Shown here: positions 53,747 through 63,728 of the stretch, in pieces
How the letters are laid out: every line of letters starts with the position of its first letter
How positions within the stretch are numbered: the first letter of the stretch is position 1
Origin: Bacteroidia bacterium
GTDB taxonomy: Bacteria; Bacteroidota; Bacteroidia; SpSt-205
Assembly: GCA_026003235.1 (NCBI GenBank)
Contig: BPGW01000005.1
Coordinates: 1 to 64,000 of the forward strand
Length of the DNA stretch: 64,000 nucleotides
Direction: 5' to 3'
The notes under the pieces: generated by a model
What the model saw: only the letters and a program-made list of their open reading frames with translations
The model's database searches: none
Told to the model about the DNA's origin: nothing
Made by a program: the position numbers and the translations under genes

Positions 53747-54769
53747 ATGCACATAGCGGTTTGGCTGGTGCGGGAAAGCGTGTATCACCCGCGAGGGTAT
53801 TTTCGGTTGGCGCGCAGCTTGGCTAAGCGGTGGCCGGTAGAGGTATGGGGCCGCCCCATGCCTCCCATAGCGAGAGAAGGACCCTTACAAGCGCATGTAG
53901 AAGAGCAGGTATGGCATCGCCTTACCGCTCCTCCGGCGGATCCAGGCCTTCGGGTCGTGGCGAGGAAGGGACCGCCACCGCCCCCGCAAGGTCCGGTGGT
54001 GGTGTGCAATCCCGTAGGGCTTTGGCTGTCGCTGCGTTGGCCGCGGCATCCTCTCGTTTGGGACGTGTGGGAGGCGTACGAAGAAAATTTCCGTTGGGAC
54101 CCGGCTTACACCGCTTTCCAGCGGAAGGTCCGACAGATGGCGTGGCGGCTTTTAGCGCCTCTGCGGCGGCGTCCCCAGGCGTACTGGCTGGCTGAGTACG
54201 CTTACGCGGGTTGGGGGCCTTTGGCCCGAAGCGAGTTTCTCCCCAACGCCTTTGTGCCCGTGGAGTCTGAAAAACCCCTTTTGCCCAAGCTTCAAGGGGA
54301 GTATACCCTCTATACGGGCAATTTGGCGGAGAGCTGGGGGTTAGAGGCTATCTTAGCGTGGGTGCGAGCGCATCCCCAAGAGCCTTTCGTGCTGGCAGGC
54401 AGCGTAAAGTCAGCGGCCCTGGAAGCTCGGATTCGCTTAGCGCTGGAAACCCATAAAGCCTGGCTCTGGATTCGCAGTCGGTTTGTCCCGTACCCCGTCA
54501 TCCAGAATTTGCAGCGGGGGTGTAAGCGGCTCTTGGCGCCGTATGTGCCCCTTCCTCACCTGCGAGGTAAATGGCCAGGCAAGTTTTACGAAGCGGCGGC
54601 CTTAGGCTTAGCGATAGAGTACCCGAAAGGAGTTTCGCCGGCTTGGGATGCGTTTTGGGCGCGTTACCGAGAGGATCCTCACGCGCCTGAGCTGTATTGG
54701 AGCTACCATGAGGGCCGCCTCCTGGCTGCCATGGAAGGGCTACTGGAGAGGTTCTACGAGAGGGGGTAG
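53747..54769 (+). CDS. Glycosyltransferase-like protein
   Basis: A 340-residue protein from ATG 53747 (MHIAVWLVRESVYHPRGYFR). The layout is two Rossmann-like halves as in GT4/GT-B enzymes: PLVWDVWEAYEENF in the first, YTLYTGNLAESWGLEAILAW starting the second, and GKFYEAAALGLAIEYPKG near the end, where GT-B enzymes bind the nucleotide sugar. The usual E-x7-E motif is only partly kept, so activity is uncertain. The substrate is unknown. It converges with gpmI (30-base overlap). Confidence 0.65.
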   Translation: MHIAVWLVRESVYHPRGYFRLARSLAKRWPVEVWGRPMPPIAREGPLQAHVEEQVWHRLTAPPADPGLRVVARKGPPPPPQGPVVVCNPVGLWLSLRWPRHPLVWDVWEAYEENFRWDPAYTAFQRKVRQMAWRLLAPLRRRPQAYWLAEYAYAGWGPLARSEFLPNAFVPVESEKPLLPKLQGEYTLYTGNLAESWGLEAILAWVRAHPQEPFVLAGSVKSAALEARIRLALETHKAWLWIRSRFVPYPVIQNLQRGCKRLLAPYVPLPHLRGKWPGKFYEAAALGLAIEYPKGVSPAWDAFWARYREDPHAPELYWSYHEGRLLAAMEGLLERFYERG

Positions 54770-56302
54770 CATGGTGGGGGGCGGCGTAAGGCCCATGAGG
54801 GTTAGGACGGTGGGCGCTACTTGGGGTAAAATACCGGGCCCCAGGCGGTAAGGCAAAGCGTCCCGACTCATCAGAATGCAGGGAACAGGTGCGGTAGTGT
54901 GCGCGGTATGGGGGGTGCCGTCCTCGGCTATCATGCAGTCGGCGTTGCCGTGGTCCGCAATAAGGAGGACGATATACCCTTTTTCCAGGGCGGTTTGGAC
55001 CAAGGGAGCTGTGCATGCGTCTACGGTCTCGCAGGCTTTGACGGCAGCAGACCACACGCCGGTGTGCCCTACCATGTCAGGGTTGGCGAAGTTTAGACAG
55101 ATAAAGTCCAGGCGGCCTTCTTGTAGGTGGGGCAAAAGCGCGTCGCGCACCTGGGGGGCACTCATCTCGGGTTGAAGATCGTAGGTGGCGACTTTGGGGG
55201 AGGGCACCAGGATACGCTCTTCGCCTGGGAAGGGTTCTTCTCGGCCGCCATTGAGGAAGTAGGTGACATGGGGATATTTTTCTGTTTCCGCAATGCGCAG
55301 TTGGGTGCCGCCAGCTTCGGCGATGCAGGCTCCGAGGGGTTTCTCAATATGAACCTTGCCAAAAAGGTACTGCACACCCCGCGCCGTGAAAGCGGGATCG
55401 TACTCGGTAAGTGTGACCAAGTAGAGGGGAAGGGGTTCCAGGTCAGGAGGGTAAGGGACGGGGGCGCGGCTACCTTGGACTTCGGGCAGCTCACCTGTGA
55501 AAAGCGCCTGAACAAGCTGACGGGGACGGTCATTGCGAAAGTTGAAGAAGAGCACAGCATCCCCGGGCTGGAGGGGGGCCGGCTCTTGAAGCACGGCGGG
55601 GCGGAGGAATTCATCGGTAATGCCTTGGTCGTAGTTGTGGGCCAGCGCCGCTTCAAAGGAGGGGAAGGTTTCGCCTTCGCCGTAGCGCAGGAGCCGATAG
55701 GCCAATCGGGTGCGCTCCCAGCGGCGGTCACGATCCATGGCATAGTAGCGGCCAATGAGGCTAACCAGGCGAGCATGGGGGAGCGTCTGGAGGGCTTCTT
55801 GGACGGTGCGGAGGTAAGTAGCTGCGCTGCGCGGCGCCGTATCTCGGCCGTCGGTGAAAGCATGCAGGTAGACGGGGTTAGGCAAATCGGCCTCCCGCAA
55901 TAGCCGTAGGAGTCCCAACAGGTGGCCGAGGGAGCTATGGACCCCTCCCTCCGAGACCAGCCCCATCAGGTGAAGGGGGCGGCCTGTCTGTCGCAGGTAG
56001 GCAAGCAGGGCTTGCATAGCAGGCAGGGCCGCCACTTCCCCCCGGTCTAAGGCGCGCTGGATGCGCCACAGATCCTGCCACACCACAAAACCTGCCCCAA
56101 TATGGAGATGCCCCACTTCGGAGTTGCCCATCTGGCCAGGAGGTAGGCCTACCGCTTCTCCCGAGGCCTCCAGCTTCACAAACGGAAAATGGGCGCGAAC
56201 CCTGTCATAAAAAGGCGTATAAGCCGCATCTATGGCACTTACGGCGGGGTTTTCAGCGATGCCCCACCCGTCCCAGATAATCAAAAAGACTTTTCGTTTC
56301 AT
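54740..56302 (-). CDS. gpmI: 2,3-bisphosphoglycerate-independent phosphoglycerate mutase
   Basis: A 520-residue glycolytic enzyme with two manganese ions. LIIWDGWGIAE gives the first metal Asp, and the phospho-serine Ser61 is in GQMGNSEVGH. HAFTDGRDTAPRSA, FNFRNDRPRQL, NFANPDMVGHTGV and LIADHGNADCM complete the metal and substrate sites. Normal length. The ATG overlaps the stop of the upstream PAS gene (ATGA), so it is the last gene of SPOR-PAS-gpmI, an odd grouping. Confidence 0.96.
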   Translation of the reverse strand: MKRKVFLIIWDGWGIAENPAVSAIDAAYTPFYDRVRAHFPFVKLEASGEAVGLPPGQMGNSEVGHLHIGAGFVVWQDLWRIQRALDRGEVAALPAMQALLAYLRQTGRPLHLMGLVSEGGVHSSLGHLLGLLRLLREADLPNPVYLHAFTDGRDTAPRSAATYLRTVQEALQTLPHARLVSLIGRYYAMDRDRRWERTRLAYRLLRYGEGETFPSFEAALAHNYDQGITDEFLRPAVLQEPAPLQPGDAVLFFNFRNDRPRQLVQALFTGELPEVQGSRAPVPYPPDLEPLPLYLVTLTEYDPAFTARGVQYLFGKVHIEKPLGACIAEAGGTQLRIAETEKYPHVTYFLNGGREEPFPGEERILVPSPKVATYDLQPEMSAPQVRDALLPHLQEGRLDFICLNFANPDMVGHTGVWSAAVKACETVDACTAPLVQTALEKGYIVLLIADHGNADCMIAEDGTPHTAHTTAPVPCILMSRDALPYRLGPGILPQVAPTVLTLMGLTPPPTMLPPLVEPLQ

Positions 56303-59300
56303 TGGGGGCGGCTTTGAAGCTCGTGCAAGAGGCGCTCCAGCTCATAGAGCTCGTATTCTTTGGCTTGGAGAAGCAGCTGGTATTCCTGGAGGGTCTCAAG
56401 AGGGGCGTAGTTTTTCATCCATTCGGCTTTGAGGGCTTCGCAAGCCTCTTGGGCAGGCAGGAGGACAGCCAGATAGCGTTCCTCCACAGGGAAAACAGCT
56501 AAAAATTGCAGGCGATCCACGCCGTGGGCGTCTCGGTTGGTGAGGAAGCCCGTCCAGGGTTTGCCTCGGCCGATGGTGGCCCACAAGTCCATAAAAACGT
56601 AGTCTGGTGTTTGGGGGCTGCGCAAAAGCCGGGCGTTCTGCCCTAAGAGAAGTTCGGGTTTTTCGTACCCCATAAGCTCAAGCAAAGCTGGGCTAGCTGA
56701 GAGAAGGGTACCCTGCTTGTCTGTTAGGAACCAAGGCAGGCGCTGGAGGTAGGTGGGCAGTTCTTGGGTTTGGGCCTCCAGTTGGCGAAGCGCTTCTTTG
56801 AGGCGCTGGGCCTGGATTTTTTGCCGAGTGATGTCAAACGCCACGCCAATGTACTTGTAGGGCTTTCCTTCGGCATCCAGGACCGGCGTGATGGTCAGAT
56901 GCACCCAGAAGGGGGTGCCGTCTTTGGCGCGGTTTTGGACTTCACCCTGCCAGACGAATCCGCTTTTGATGCGATCCCACATCCGCTCAAAAAAGCGGGG
57001 AGGATGCGCATCGCTGCGAATGATGCTGTGAGGTTGGCCTATCAGCTCTTCCCGGCTGTAGCCCCACACATAGGTGGCTTCGTCGTTGACGAAGAGGATG
57101 CGGCCTTCAGGGTCGGTCTCCGAGACGATAGCAGCGTTGTTGAGGGCGTTGATGCGGCCAGCCAGCTCAAGTTGGGCTTGGAGGAGCTCGGCCTGGACTT
57201 TCTCAAGCTCTTCGGCGTAGGCGCGCAGAGAACGCTCTTTTTCCTGGGCCTCGTGGAGGAGGAGCCGAATCCGTTCAGCCTGGCGCTTTTGCGCCGTAAT
57301 GTCAAAAGCCACCCCGATGTACTTGAAGAGGCGGCCTTCCGGGTCACGGATAGGGGTGATGGTGAGCAGCTGCCAGAATAGCTCTCCGCTACGGCTTCGG
57401 TTGAGGACTTCGTTTTGCCAGACTTCGCCACGCTGGAGGGTCTCCCACATAGAAGCCCAGAACTCAGGCGGATGGTGGCCGCTGTTGAGGAAGCGGAGGT
57501 TTTGGCCTTCTACTTCGTCCCAGGTGTAGCCCCACGCTTCCAGGGCGGCGCTATTGGCATAGAGAAGATGCCCTTCCGTGTCGGTTTCCATGAGGAAGGC
57601 CGCATTCCCTACAGCCAAGATCTGGCCCCGCAGTTCGGCTTGGGCGCGACGAAGCTCCTCGGCATAGGCCCGTAAGCGCTCTTCTTGCTCCACCTGCGGG
57701 GTCAGGTCAAAACTCACGGCAATGAATTTGACCAGCCGCCCCCGGGTGTCTACCACGGGCGTGATCGTAGAGCTGATCCAGTAGAGGGAACCATCTCTGC
57801 GGCGATTGCAGAAGATGCCCTTCCATACTCGTTTCTCCAAGAGCGTCTGCCACAACGCGCGGAAAAAGGCCTCGTCATGCCTATCAGAGCGCAGGATCGC
57901 GTGGGTGCTGCCCAGAAGCTCTTCGCGCGTGTAGCCGGAGAGGGCGCAGAAAGCGTCGTTTACGAAAGTGATGCGGCCTTCGGGGTCTGTTTCGGCTACG
58001 ATAGCGGCGTTGTGGACCGCGCTAATTTGCCCCCGCAGCTCCACTTGGGTGCGACGCATTTCTTCTTGGGCGGCTTGGAGCTGCTGGGTATAGCGCCGCA
58101 GCTCTTCTTGCTGGGCTTGCGCCAGCTCCAGGGCCGAACGCAGCTCCTCCTCCTGTCTCTTCTGCGCAGTAATGTCAAACCCCACCGCAATGTATTTCAG
58201 AATCTTGCCCTCAGGGCCGGCGACCGGCGTAATGGTGAGCAGGATCCAATAGTACTGCCCATCTTTGGCTCGGTTGCGTACTTCGCCTCGCCATACTTGG
58301 CCTTGGCTGATGGTGCGCCACATCTCTTCAAAGACGGTGTCGCTTTGATGGCCGGACTTGAGGATGCGGTGGTTCTGGCCCAAGACTTCCTCAGGGCGGT
58401 AGCCGTACATCTGCAGGAAAAGGTCGTTGACGCGGATGATGCGGCCTTGCAGGTCGGTCTCTGAGACGATGGCGGCGTTGCCCACGGCGGCGATTTGGCC
58501 CTTCAGTTCGGTCTGGGTGCGCAGGAGCTCTTCGTTGAGGGCTTGCAGCCGTTGGTTGGCTTCGCGTAGGAGCTCTTCCTGGGCCAGCGTTTGCTCCAGC
58601 ATGCGGCGCAGCTCCTCTTCCTGCTGCTTTTCGCGCGTGATGTCAAAGCAAATGCCGATAAAGCCGGCGGGTCGGGTTTGCAAGGGGGCCAGGGTCGCTT
58701 GAAGCCAAAGGATCTCCCCGCTCTGGGCGCGCAGGGGCAAGCTGCCCTTCCAGCTTTGGTGGGATTTCAGCGCTTGGCTTAGGGTTTGCTTGAGGTCGTC
58801 GGCAGCTACCAGATCAGCCAAAAAAGAACGCTTGAGCTGCGTTAGGGGGTATCCCGTGGCCAAGAGGAAGGCTTCATTGGCGTAGGTGATGAGCCCTTCT
58901 TCGGACAGTTCCACCACCAGGGCGGCGCTGCGGATGGCGCTAATCTGGCTGGCCAGCTGGGTTTGGGACTCCAGGAGCTTCGCTTGGGCCTCTTCCATCA
59001 GCTGGGCGCTGCGCAGCAGCTCGGCTTGTTTTTCCTCCAGGGCTTTGCGCAAGGTCTGCTCTTCGGAGAGAAGGGCCTCCAGCCGCTCCCGCGAGATAAA
59101 GTTAGCCAGGGCGGCGCCGACATGCTCGGCAAACTTCTGCAGGAAGGCTTCCAGCTCTTGGGGGAAGGCTTCCAGGGTGGCCAGCTCGGCTACGCCATAG
59201 GTTTCGTTTTGGAAGATGAGGGGCACCAGGAGCAGGGTGTGGGGGGCTGCTTCGCCAAGGCCCGACCGCAGGCGCAGATAGCTGGGAGGCACAGGGTGAA

Positions 59301-60270
59301 TGCGCAAGAGTCGTTTTTCGGCGGCGGCCTGGCCTACAAAGCCTTCACCCAGATGGAAGCGCCGCTCCGCCGCTTGGGACAAGTCGTAAGCGTACGTGCC
59401 CCGCAGAACAAGGGCGTTCCCTTCTCGCACGAAGATAGCCCCCATGTGAGCGCTTACTTGCCGGCACAAGAGGGAGATGGTCCGCTCGGCTAAGTCCGCA
59501 ATCGTCTGGGACTCCTTGAGGATTTCGCTGAAGGCGGCCAGGCTTTGCAGGGTGAGGGCTTCTTCGGATCGGCGTCCCCATCGGCGGGCTAAGGTGCTCT
59601 TTAGCGCTTCCAGCCTGCGCAGGATCGGATGGTCTCCTTGGGGTAAGGGGGCCTCGGGATCGGCCGATTCCAGCGCCTGAAGGAAAGCCTCTATTCCTTC
59701 CCAGGCGGTTTGGATCGCTTGGAGGGCAGGCTGGTCAAGGGCTTGGGCAGGTAAGGGCCGGTCCCACTGCCCCCGGCTCCAGGCCTGAAGGAGAAGTTGG
59801 GTGTCGCGGACTTGCTGGGCCAGAAGGGCTTTTTCGCGGTGTAGGCGCCACAGGCCGCCCGATAAAAAGAGCAGGACCACCAGGGCCAGGCCTGCCAGCC
59901 ATAGGTTAGAAAGGCGGGTGCGCTGTTCTATCTCCCGCTGCAGGGCCTGGGCCACATGGGCCGATAACCGCTCTAACTCCGTGGTCAACTGCGCTCGGTC
60001 TGCTTCGGTCTCAATCTGGGCTTCCAGGCGCTGAAGCAAAGGGGCCAGGCTTCGGCTTTCGGGCAGAACTTTTGCCAGTTCTTGGAGGGGTTCTTGGGGG
60101 GGGGCTTCCTGGAGGAGCGCCTGGTGGAGCCGACGAAGGCCTTCCTGCTGCTGAAGAAGCTTTTCCATGCGGGCCTGCGAAGGCGCCTCAATAAGGAAGT
60201 ATCGGCCTATCAGCCCCCCAATCAGCAGAGCCGCCGAGCCCACAAGCAGGCCTACAAGCCCCCGGCTCAT
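56299..60270 (-). CDS. Membrane GAF/six-PAS sensory protein without output domain
   Basis: A 1323-residue protein. Membrane helices at 5-27 and 122-140 bracket a periplasmic helical sensor; a HAMP-like linker follows. A GAF domain is at about 255-395, then six PAS domains at about 441-545, 591-702, 748-858, 883-993, 1039-1149 and 1174-1272, joined by near-identical coiled-coil linkers. Typical PAS text is IVSETDPEGRILFVNDEATY and PAC text is FWVHLTITPVLDAEG. After the sixth PAS there is only a short helix; no histidine kinase, cyclase, phosphatase or response domain is present. PAS domains 2-5 look like recent internal duplications. It may signal by protein contact. Operon with SPOR and gpmI genes. 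Confidence 0.85.
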   Translation of the reverse strand: MSRGLVGLLVGSAALLIGGLIGRYFLIEAPSQARMEKLLQQQEGLRRLHQALLQEAPPQEPLQELAKVLPESRSLAPLLQRLEAQIETEADRAQLTTELERLSAHVAQALQREIEQRTRLSNLWLAGLALVVLLFLSGGLWRLHREKALLAQQVRDTQLLLQAWSRGQWDRPLPAQALDQPALQAIQTAWEGIEAFLQALESADPEAPLPQGDHPILRRLEALKSTLARRWGRRSEEALTLQSLAAFSEILKESQTIADLAERTISLLCRQVSAHMGAIFVREGNALVLRGTYAYDLSQAAERRFHLGEGFVGQAAAEKRLLRIHPVPPSYLRLRSGLGEAAPHTLLLVPLIFQNETYGVAELATLEAFPQELEAFLQKFAEHVGAALANFISRERLEALLSEEQTLRKALEEKQAELLRSAQLMEEAQAKLLESQTQLASQISAIRSAALVVELSEEGLITYANEAFLLATGYPLTQLKRSFLADLVAADDLKQTLSQALKSHQSWKGSLPLRAQSGEILWLQATLAPLQTRPAGFIGICFDITREKQQEEELRRMLEQTLAQEELLREANQRLQALNEELLRTQTELKGQIAAVGNAAIVSETDLQGRIIRVNDLFLQMYGYRPEEVLGQNHRILKSGHQSDTVFEEMWRTISQGQVWRGEVRNRAKDGQYYWILLTITPVAGPEGKILKYIAVGFDITAQKRQEEELRSALELAQAQQEELRRYTQQLQAAQEEMRRTQVELRGQISAVHNAAIVAETDPEGRITFVNDAFCALSGYTREELLGSTHAILRSDRHDEAFFRALWQTLLEKRVWKGIFCNRRRDGSLYWISSTITPVVDTRGRLVKFIAVSFDLTPQVEQEERLRAYAEELRRAQAELRGQILAVGNAAFLMETDTEGHLLYANSAALEAWGYTWDEVEGQNLRFLNSGHHPPEFWASMWETLQRGEVWQNEVLNRSRSGELFWQLLTITPIRDPEGRLFKYIGVAFDITAQKRQAERIRLLLHEAQEKERSLRAYAEELEKVQAELLQAQLELAGRINALNNAAIVSETDPEGRILFVNDEATYVWGYSREELIGQPHSIIRSDAHPPRFFERMWDRIKSGFVWQGEVQNRAKDGTPFWVHLTITPVLDAEGKPYKYIGVAFDITRQKIQAQRLKEALRQLEAQTQELPTYLQRLPWFLTDKQGTLLSASPALLELMGYEKPELLLGQNARLLRSPQTPDYVFMDLWATIGRGKPWTGFLTNRDAHGVDRLQFLAVFPVEERYLAVLLPAQEACEALKAEWMKNYAPLETLQEYQLLLQAKEYELYELERLLHELQSRPQ

Positions 60271-60722
60271 GGGCGCAAGACTTTATCTGGCACCACGAAG
60301 GCGCCAGGAAAGCGGTGCCGCTGCCGGTCTAACCAAGCTTCGGCGTCTCGGCGATCCCAGAAATCACCCACCCGTACCCTATAAGTGGGCGCTTCGTACA
60401 AGAGGTAGACCGGCAGGGTAGGGTACTCTTCTAAGAGGGCCAGGCGCACGGAATCGGCTAAAGCCCGTTGGGTGGTCGTGAGCACTTGCACGCGGTAGCC
60501 AGGCAAGGTATGGCTGGAGCGATGAAAGGCCAAGATCGTGTCGTAGAGATGCGCCACGGCGGGGCTGGCCTGACGCAGGACTTGGATGGGGCGCGGATCG
60601 CCTATCCGAGGCCGCTCCGCCGAAGGAAGAGGCTCCCCCTCATACTTTGGCCGAAACCGTTCCCACGCCGCCTGAGCCCAGACCCACCCTATCAGACCCC
60701 ATACAACCCACCTCCAACCCAT
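60267..60722 (-). CDS. Exported SPOR-domain protein
   Basis: A 151-residue protein: signal 1-16 (GLIGWVWAQ), a short linker, then a SPOR-type domain at about 72-150 (PGYRVQVLTTTQRALADSVR, TYRVRVGDFWDRRDAEAWLD). SPOR domains bind denuded glycan strands of peptidoglycan at division sites. The ATG is set by a TAAGTTTG box 6 bases upstream. Its stop overlaps the PAS gene start (ATGA). Confidence 0.82.
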   Translation of the reverse strand: MGWRWVVWGLIGWVWAQAAWERFRPKYEGEPLPSAERPRIGDPRPIQVLRQASPAVAHLYDTILAFHRSSHTLPGYRVQVLTTTQRALADSVRLALLEEYPTLPVYLLYEAPTYRVRVGDFWDRRDAEAWLDRQRHRFPGAFVVPDKVLRP

Positions 60723-60728
60723 AGCCTA

Positions 60729-60736
60729 CAAACTTA
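60729..60736 (-). promoter_or_regulatory. -7 box (TAAGTTTG) for SPOR-PAS-gpmI operon
   Basis: A perfect match on the minus strand, 6 bases before the ATG at 60722. Confidence 0.65.
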
Positions 60737-60843
60737 CAAGGGAATCCCCAAAGCCGTTTTTCCTTTTGTGGCTGGGACCTGCCCAGCCCTCAGAAGGCGG
60801 AGAAGGGTAGGGCCTCAAAAGGGGCGTATGGCTTTCCTGCCGC

Positions 60844-60851
60844 TATCTTTA
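60844..60851 (+). promoter_or_regulatory. Near-consensus -7 box (TATCTTTA) for helicase operon
   Basis: One mismatch to TAnnTTTG, 4 bases before the ATG at 60856. Confidence 0.45.
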
Positions 60852-60855
60852 CCGC

Positions 60856-63728
60856 ATGGAAATAGGCGCTGTAGTTCGCTTTCGGGAGCGGGAGTGGGTG
60901 GTGTTGGGGGTAGAGGAAGGGCTCATAACCTTGCGGCCTGTAGTAGGCTTGGAGAAGGAGTACATCACGATTCATGAGGGCTTGGCGAAGGCTGTAGCGG
61001 AGGTTTTGCCTGCGGAGCGGATAGAGCCAGCGTCCTTTCCTTGGCCGGAGGTCCCGCATGTCGGGAGCTTGCAGCAAAGCCGCCTCTTTTGGCAGGCGGC
61101 GCGCCTTCTGTTGCGGGAGGGGCCGCGCCGTTTCGGTCCTTAGGCCGCATCTCCGTACGGCCCCGCCCCTACCAGCTGGTGCCCCTCCTTATGGCCTTGC
61201 GTCTGGCCCCCGTGCGCATGCTCATAGCCGATGATGTGGGGGTAGGCAAAACCATTGAAGCCGGCCTCATCCTGCGAGAACTCTGGGACCGCCGCGAAAT
61301 CCAGCGCTTTGCGGTGCTGTGCCCTCCTTACCTTACCGACCAATGGCAGCAAGAGCTGGCCGAAAAGTTTCACTTAGAGACCGTGGTCATCACCCCCGCA
61401 ACCCTTGCGCGCCTGGAACGGGGGGTGCCCCCAGGCCAAAGTCTCTATCAGTATTACCCCGGCCAGGTGATCTCGGTGGACTTTATCAAGCACGAACGCA
61501 ACAAAAACGCTTTTCTCCTTTATGCGCCAGAGCTGTTGATTGTGGATGAGGCGCATGGGGTGACGCCGGGGCGGGGGCAAGACCGGCACTTGCGCTATAA
61601 CCTCGTGCGCGAGCTGGCCCAAGACCGCAAGCGACATCTTCTTCTGCTTACCGCCACCCCCCACAGCGGCATCGCCGAAGCCTTCCAAAAGCTCGTGGGG
61701 CTTCTGGATCCCGAGTTTGAAAGCTGGGACTTTAGCCGGCTTACGGAGCCGCAGCGGGCGCGCCTTGCCCGGCATTTCGTGCAGCGCACCCGCCGCGATA
61801 TCCAAGACCAGTGGGAAGCTGCCCTGTGCTTCCCCCGGCGAGAGACGATAGAGGCCACCTACACGCTTTCTCCTGCCTATCGTCGCCTCTTTGAGGCCGT
61901 GTACGATTTCTGCACCGAGATCGTGCAGAGCGGGCAAGAGCTGGAGCGCCATCGTCGTCGCATGCGGTGGTGGGCCGCTTTGGCTTTGCTGCGCTGCGTC
62001 ATGTCCAGCCCCCGCGCAGCCTTGGTGGCCCTCCAAAAACGCCACCTAACCGAGCACCAGCCCTCCGAAGACTTGGAACCGGAAGCCTTCATCCCCTTCG
62101 TCTACGAGCCTACTGATCAGGTTCCTGACGACGAAGTGCCTACCCCCCTCCTAAACCGAGGCGAAACCCACCTGACCCAAAAAGAACGCAAGCAGCTCCG
62201 AGATGCCGCCCGCCTGGTGGGGGCGCTTACCCAGAGCGACGACACCAAGATTCAGGGCTGCATCCAAGTGGTGCAGCGGCTGCTGAAGGAAAAACACAAC
62301 CCCATCATCTACTGCTTCTACATTGAGACGGCGGAGTATGTGGCGCAAAGCCTGCGTGCCGCATTGGCCGAGGAGGGGGTGTCTATAGAGTGCTTGACAG
62401 GGCGGGTGGGAGAGCAAGAGCGGCGGTTGAGGGTGCAGCAGCTTTTGGCTCAACCCGCTCCCCGCATCCTGGTGGCCACCGACTGCCTCAGCGAAGGCAT
62501 CAACCTCCAAAAAGGCTTTGACGCCGTGATCCATTACGACCTGCCCTGGAACCCCAACCGGTTAGAACAGCGCGAAGGCCGCGTAGACCGCTTTGAGCAG
62601 CCAAGCCCCATCGTCAAAGTCGTGCGCTACTACGGCGAAGACAACCCCGTAGATGGAGCGGTCATTCGCGTGCTCCTGAATAAAGCGCGAGAGATCCGCC
62701 AAGCCCTCGGGACGCACGTGCCCATCTTTGAAGAGGAAGAGCGCGTCATTGAAGCGCTGGTCCATGACCTTTTCTTTCGCTCCAAGGCCAGCCGTTACAA
62801 GCAGCTTGCGCTGCCCTTTGAAGAGGCAGAAGACCAGGTGAAGATGCTCCATGCCTCATGGCAAAACGATATGGAGCGCGAAAAGCAAAGCCGCACCCGA
62901 TTTGCGCAGCATGCCCTCAAGCCTAAGGAGGTTCAGCAAGCCTTGGAAGCCACCGACCAGGTGCTGGGCGACCCTAAGGCGGTGCAAGATTTTGTGCTTA
63001 GCGCATGTCAGGCGCTGAAGATTCCTGTGCAGCCCCGGGCTAAGGAAGTCTGGGAGGTGGTCACCGAACTGGCGGCGCTGCATGACGTGCCTGAGCAGGT
63101 GCGCGAGGCTTTACCCTCCTCTCGCAGAGCCCGTTGGCGGATAACCTTTACCAGCCCCACGCCAGAAGGGGCAGAGTACATAGGACGCAACCATCCCTTT
63201 GTCGCTGCTTTGGCTCGTCACCTTTTTGAGCGGGCCCTGGCCGCAAAAAACGACGACACAACCATAGCCCGCTGCGGCGTCATCTACACCGCCGCGGTGG
63301 ACCGCCTCACGGTGATCCTTTTCCTTCGGCCTCGCTTTGAGCTTATCCAGCCTGAGCGTCCTTCTCTCTTGGCTGAAGAGGTGCTGGTGGTGGGGTGGCA
63401 GCCTGATCGCGACACTTGGCTACCCCCTTCTGAGGCCTTGCCCCTGCTCCAGGCGGAGCCTACGCGCAATATGGACCTGGCAGAGAAACAGCGGCTCTTG
63501 GCGCACCTCTTAGAGCGGCTCAAGCCGTTCTGGCAGGCCCAGGCCTCAAGTCCCGTGCAAAGCCTATTGGCTGCGCGCGCCCAAGAACTGGAAGAAGCGC
63601 ATCGCCGCCTTCGTGCCCATTTGGAGCTGGGGGTTCGGGGCCTCAAAATGCGGCCTTGCGGACTGCCCGACCTCCTGGGCGTGCTTGTCCTCCAACCCGA
63701 AGGACAACCCTTCCCATCCTATATATGA
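60856..63728 (+). CDS. drmD: SNF2-type helicase, DISARM DrmD-like (frameshifted)
   Basis: Two frames form one protein of about 957 residues. The first (from ATG 60856) encodes MEIGAVVRFREREWVVLGVE and runs to about 61120; the second continues AAPFRSLGRISVRPRPYQLV. The break is at GGGG 61119-61122, where one extra G would fuse the frames. ATPase motifs: ADDVGVGKTIEAGLI (Walker A), IVDEAHG (DEAH), LLTATPHSG (III), and in the second RecA fold ATDCLSEGINLQ and NRLEQREGRVDRF (VI). The stretch ISVDFIKHERNK is typical of the helicases that open class 1 DISARM loci. The stop overlaps the ATG of the methylase gene. The role is inferred from similarity plus that partner. Confidence 0.75.

Noticed and set aside
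54876-60384. Long plus-strand open frames opposite gpmI and the PAS gene (e.g. 55127-55903, 57685-58464)
   Set aside because: They are mirror frames of strongly supported minus-strand genes, a normal effect of high GC content; their translations show no family motifs.
60468-60977. 169-aa plus-strand frame across the SPOR/helicase promoter region
   Set aside because: It runs antisense through the SPOR gene and then through both promoters, has no start signal and shows no family motif.
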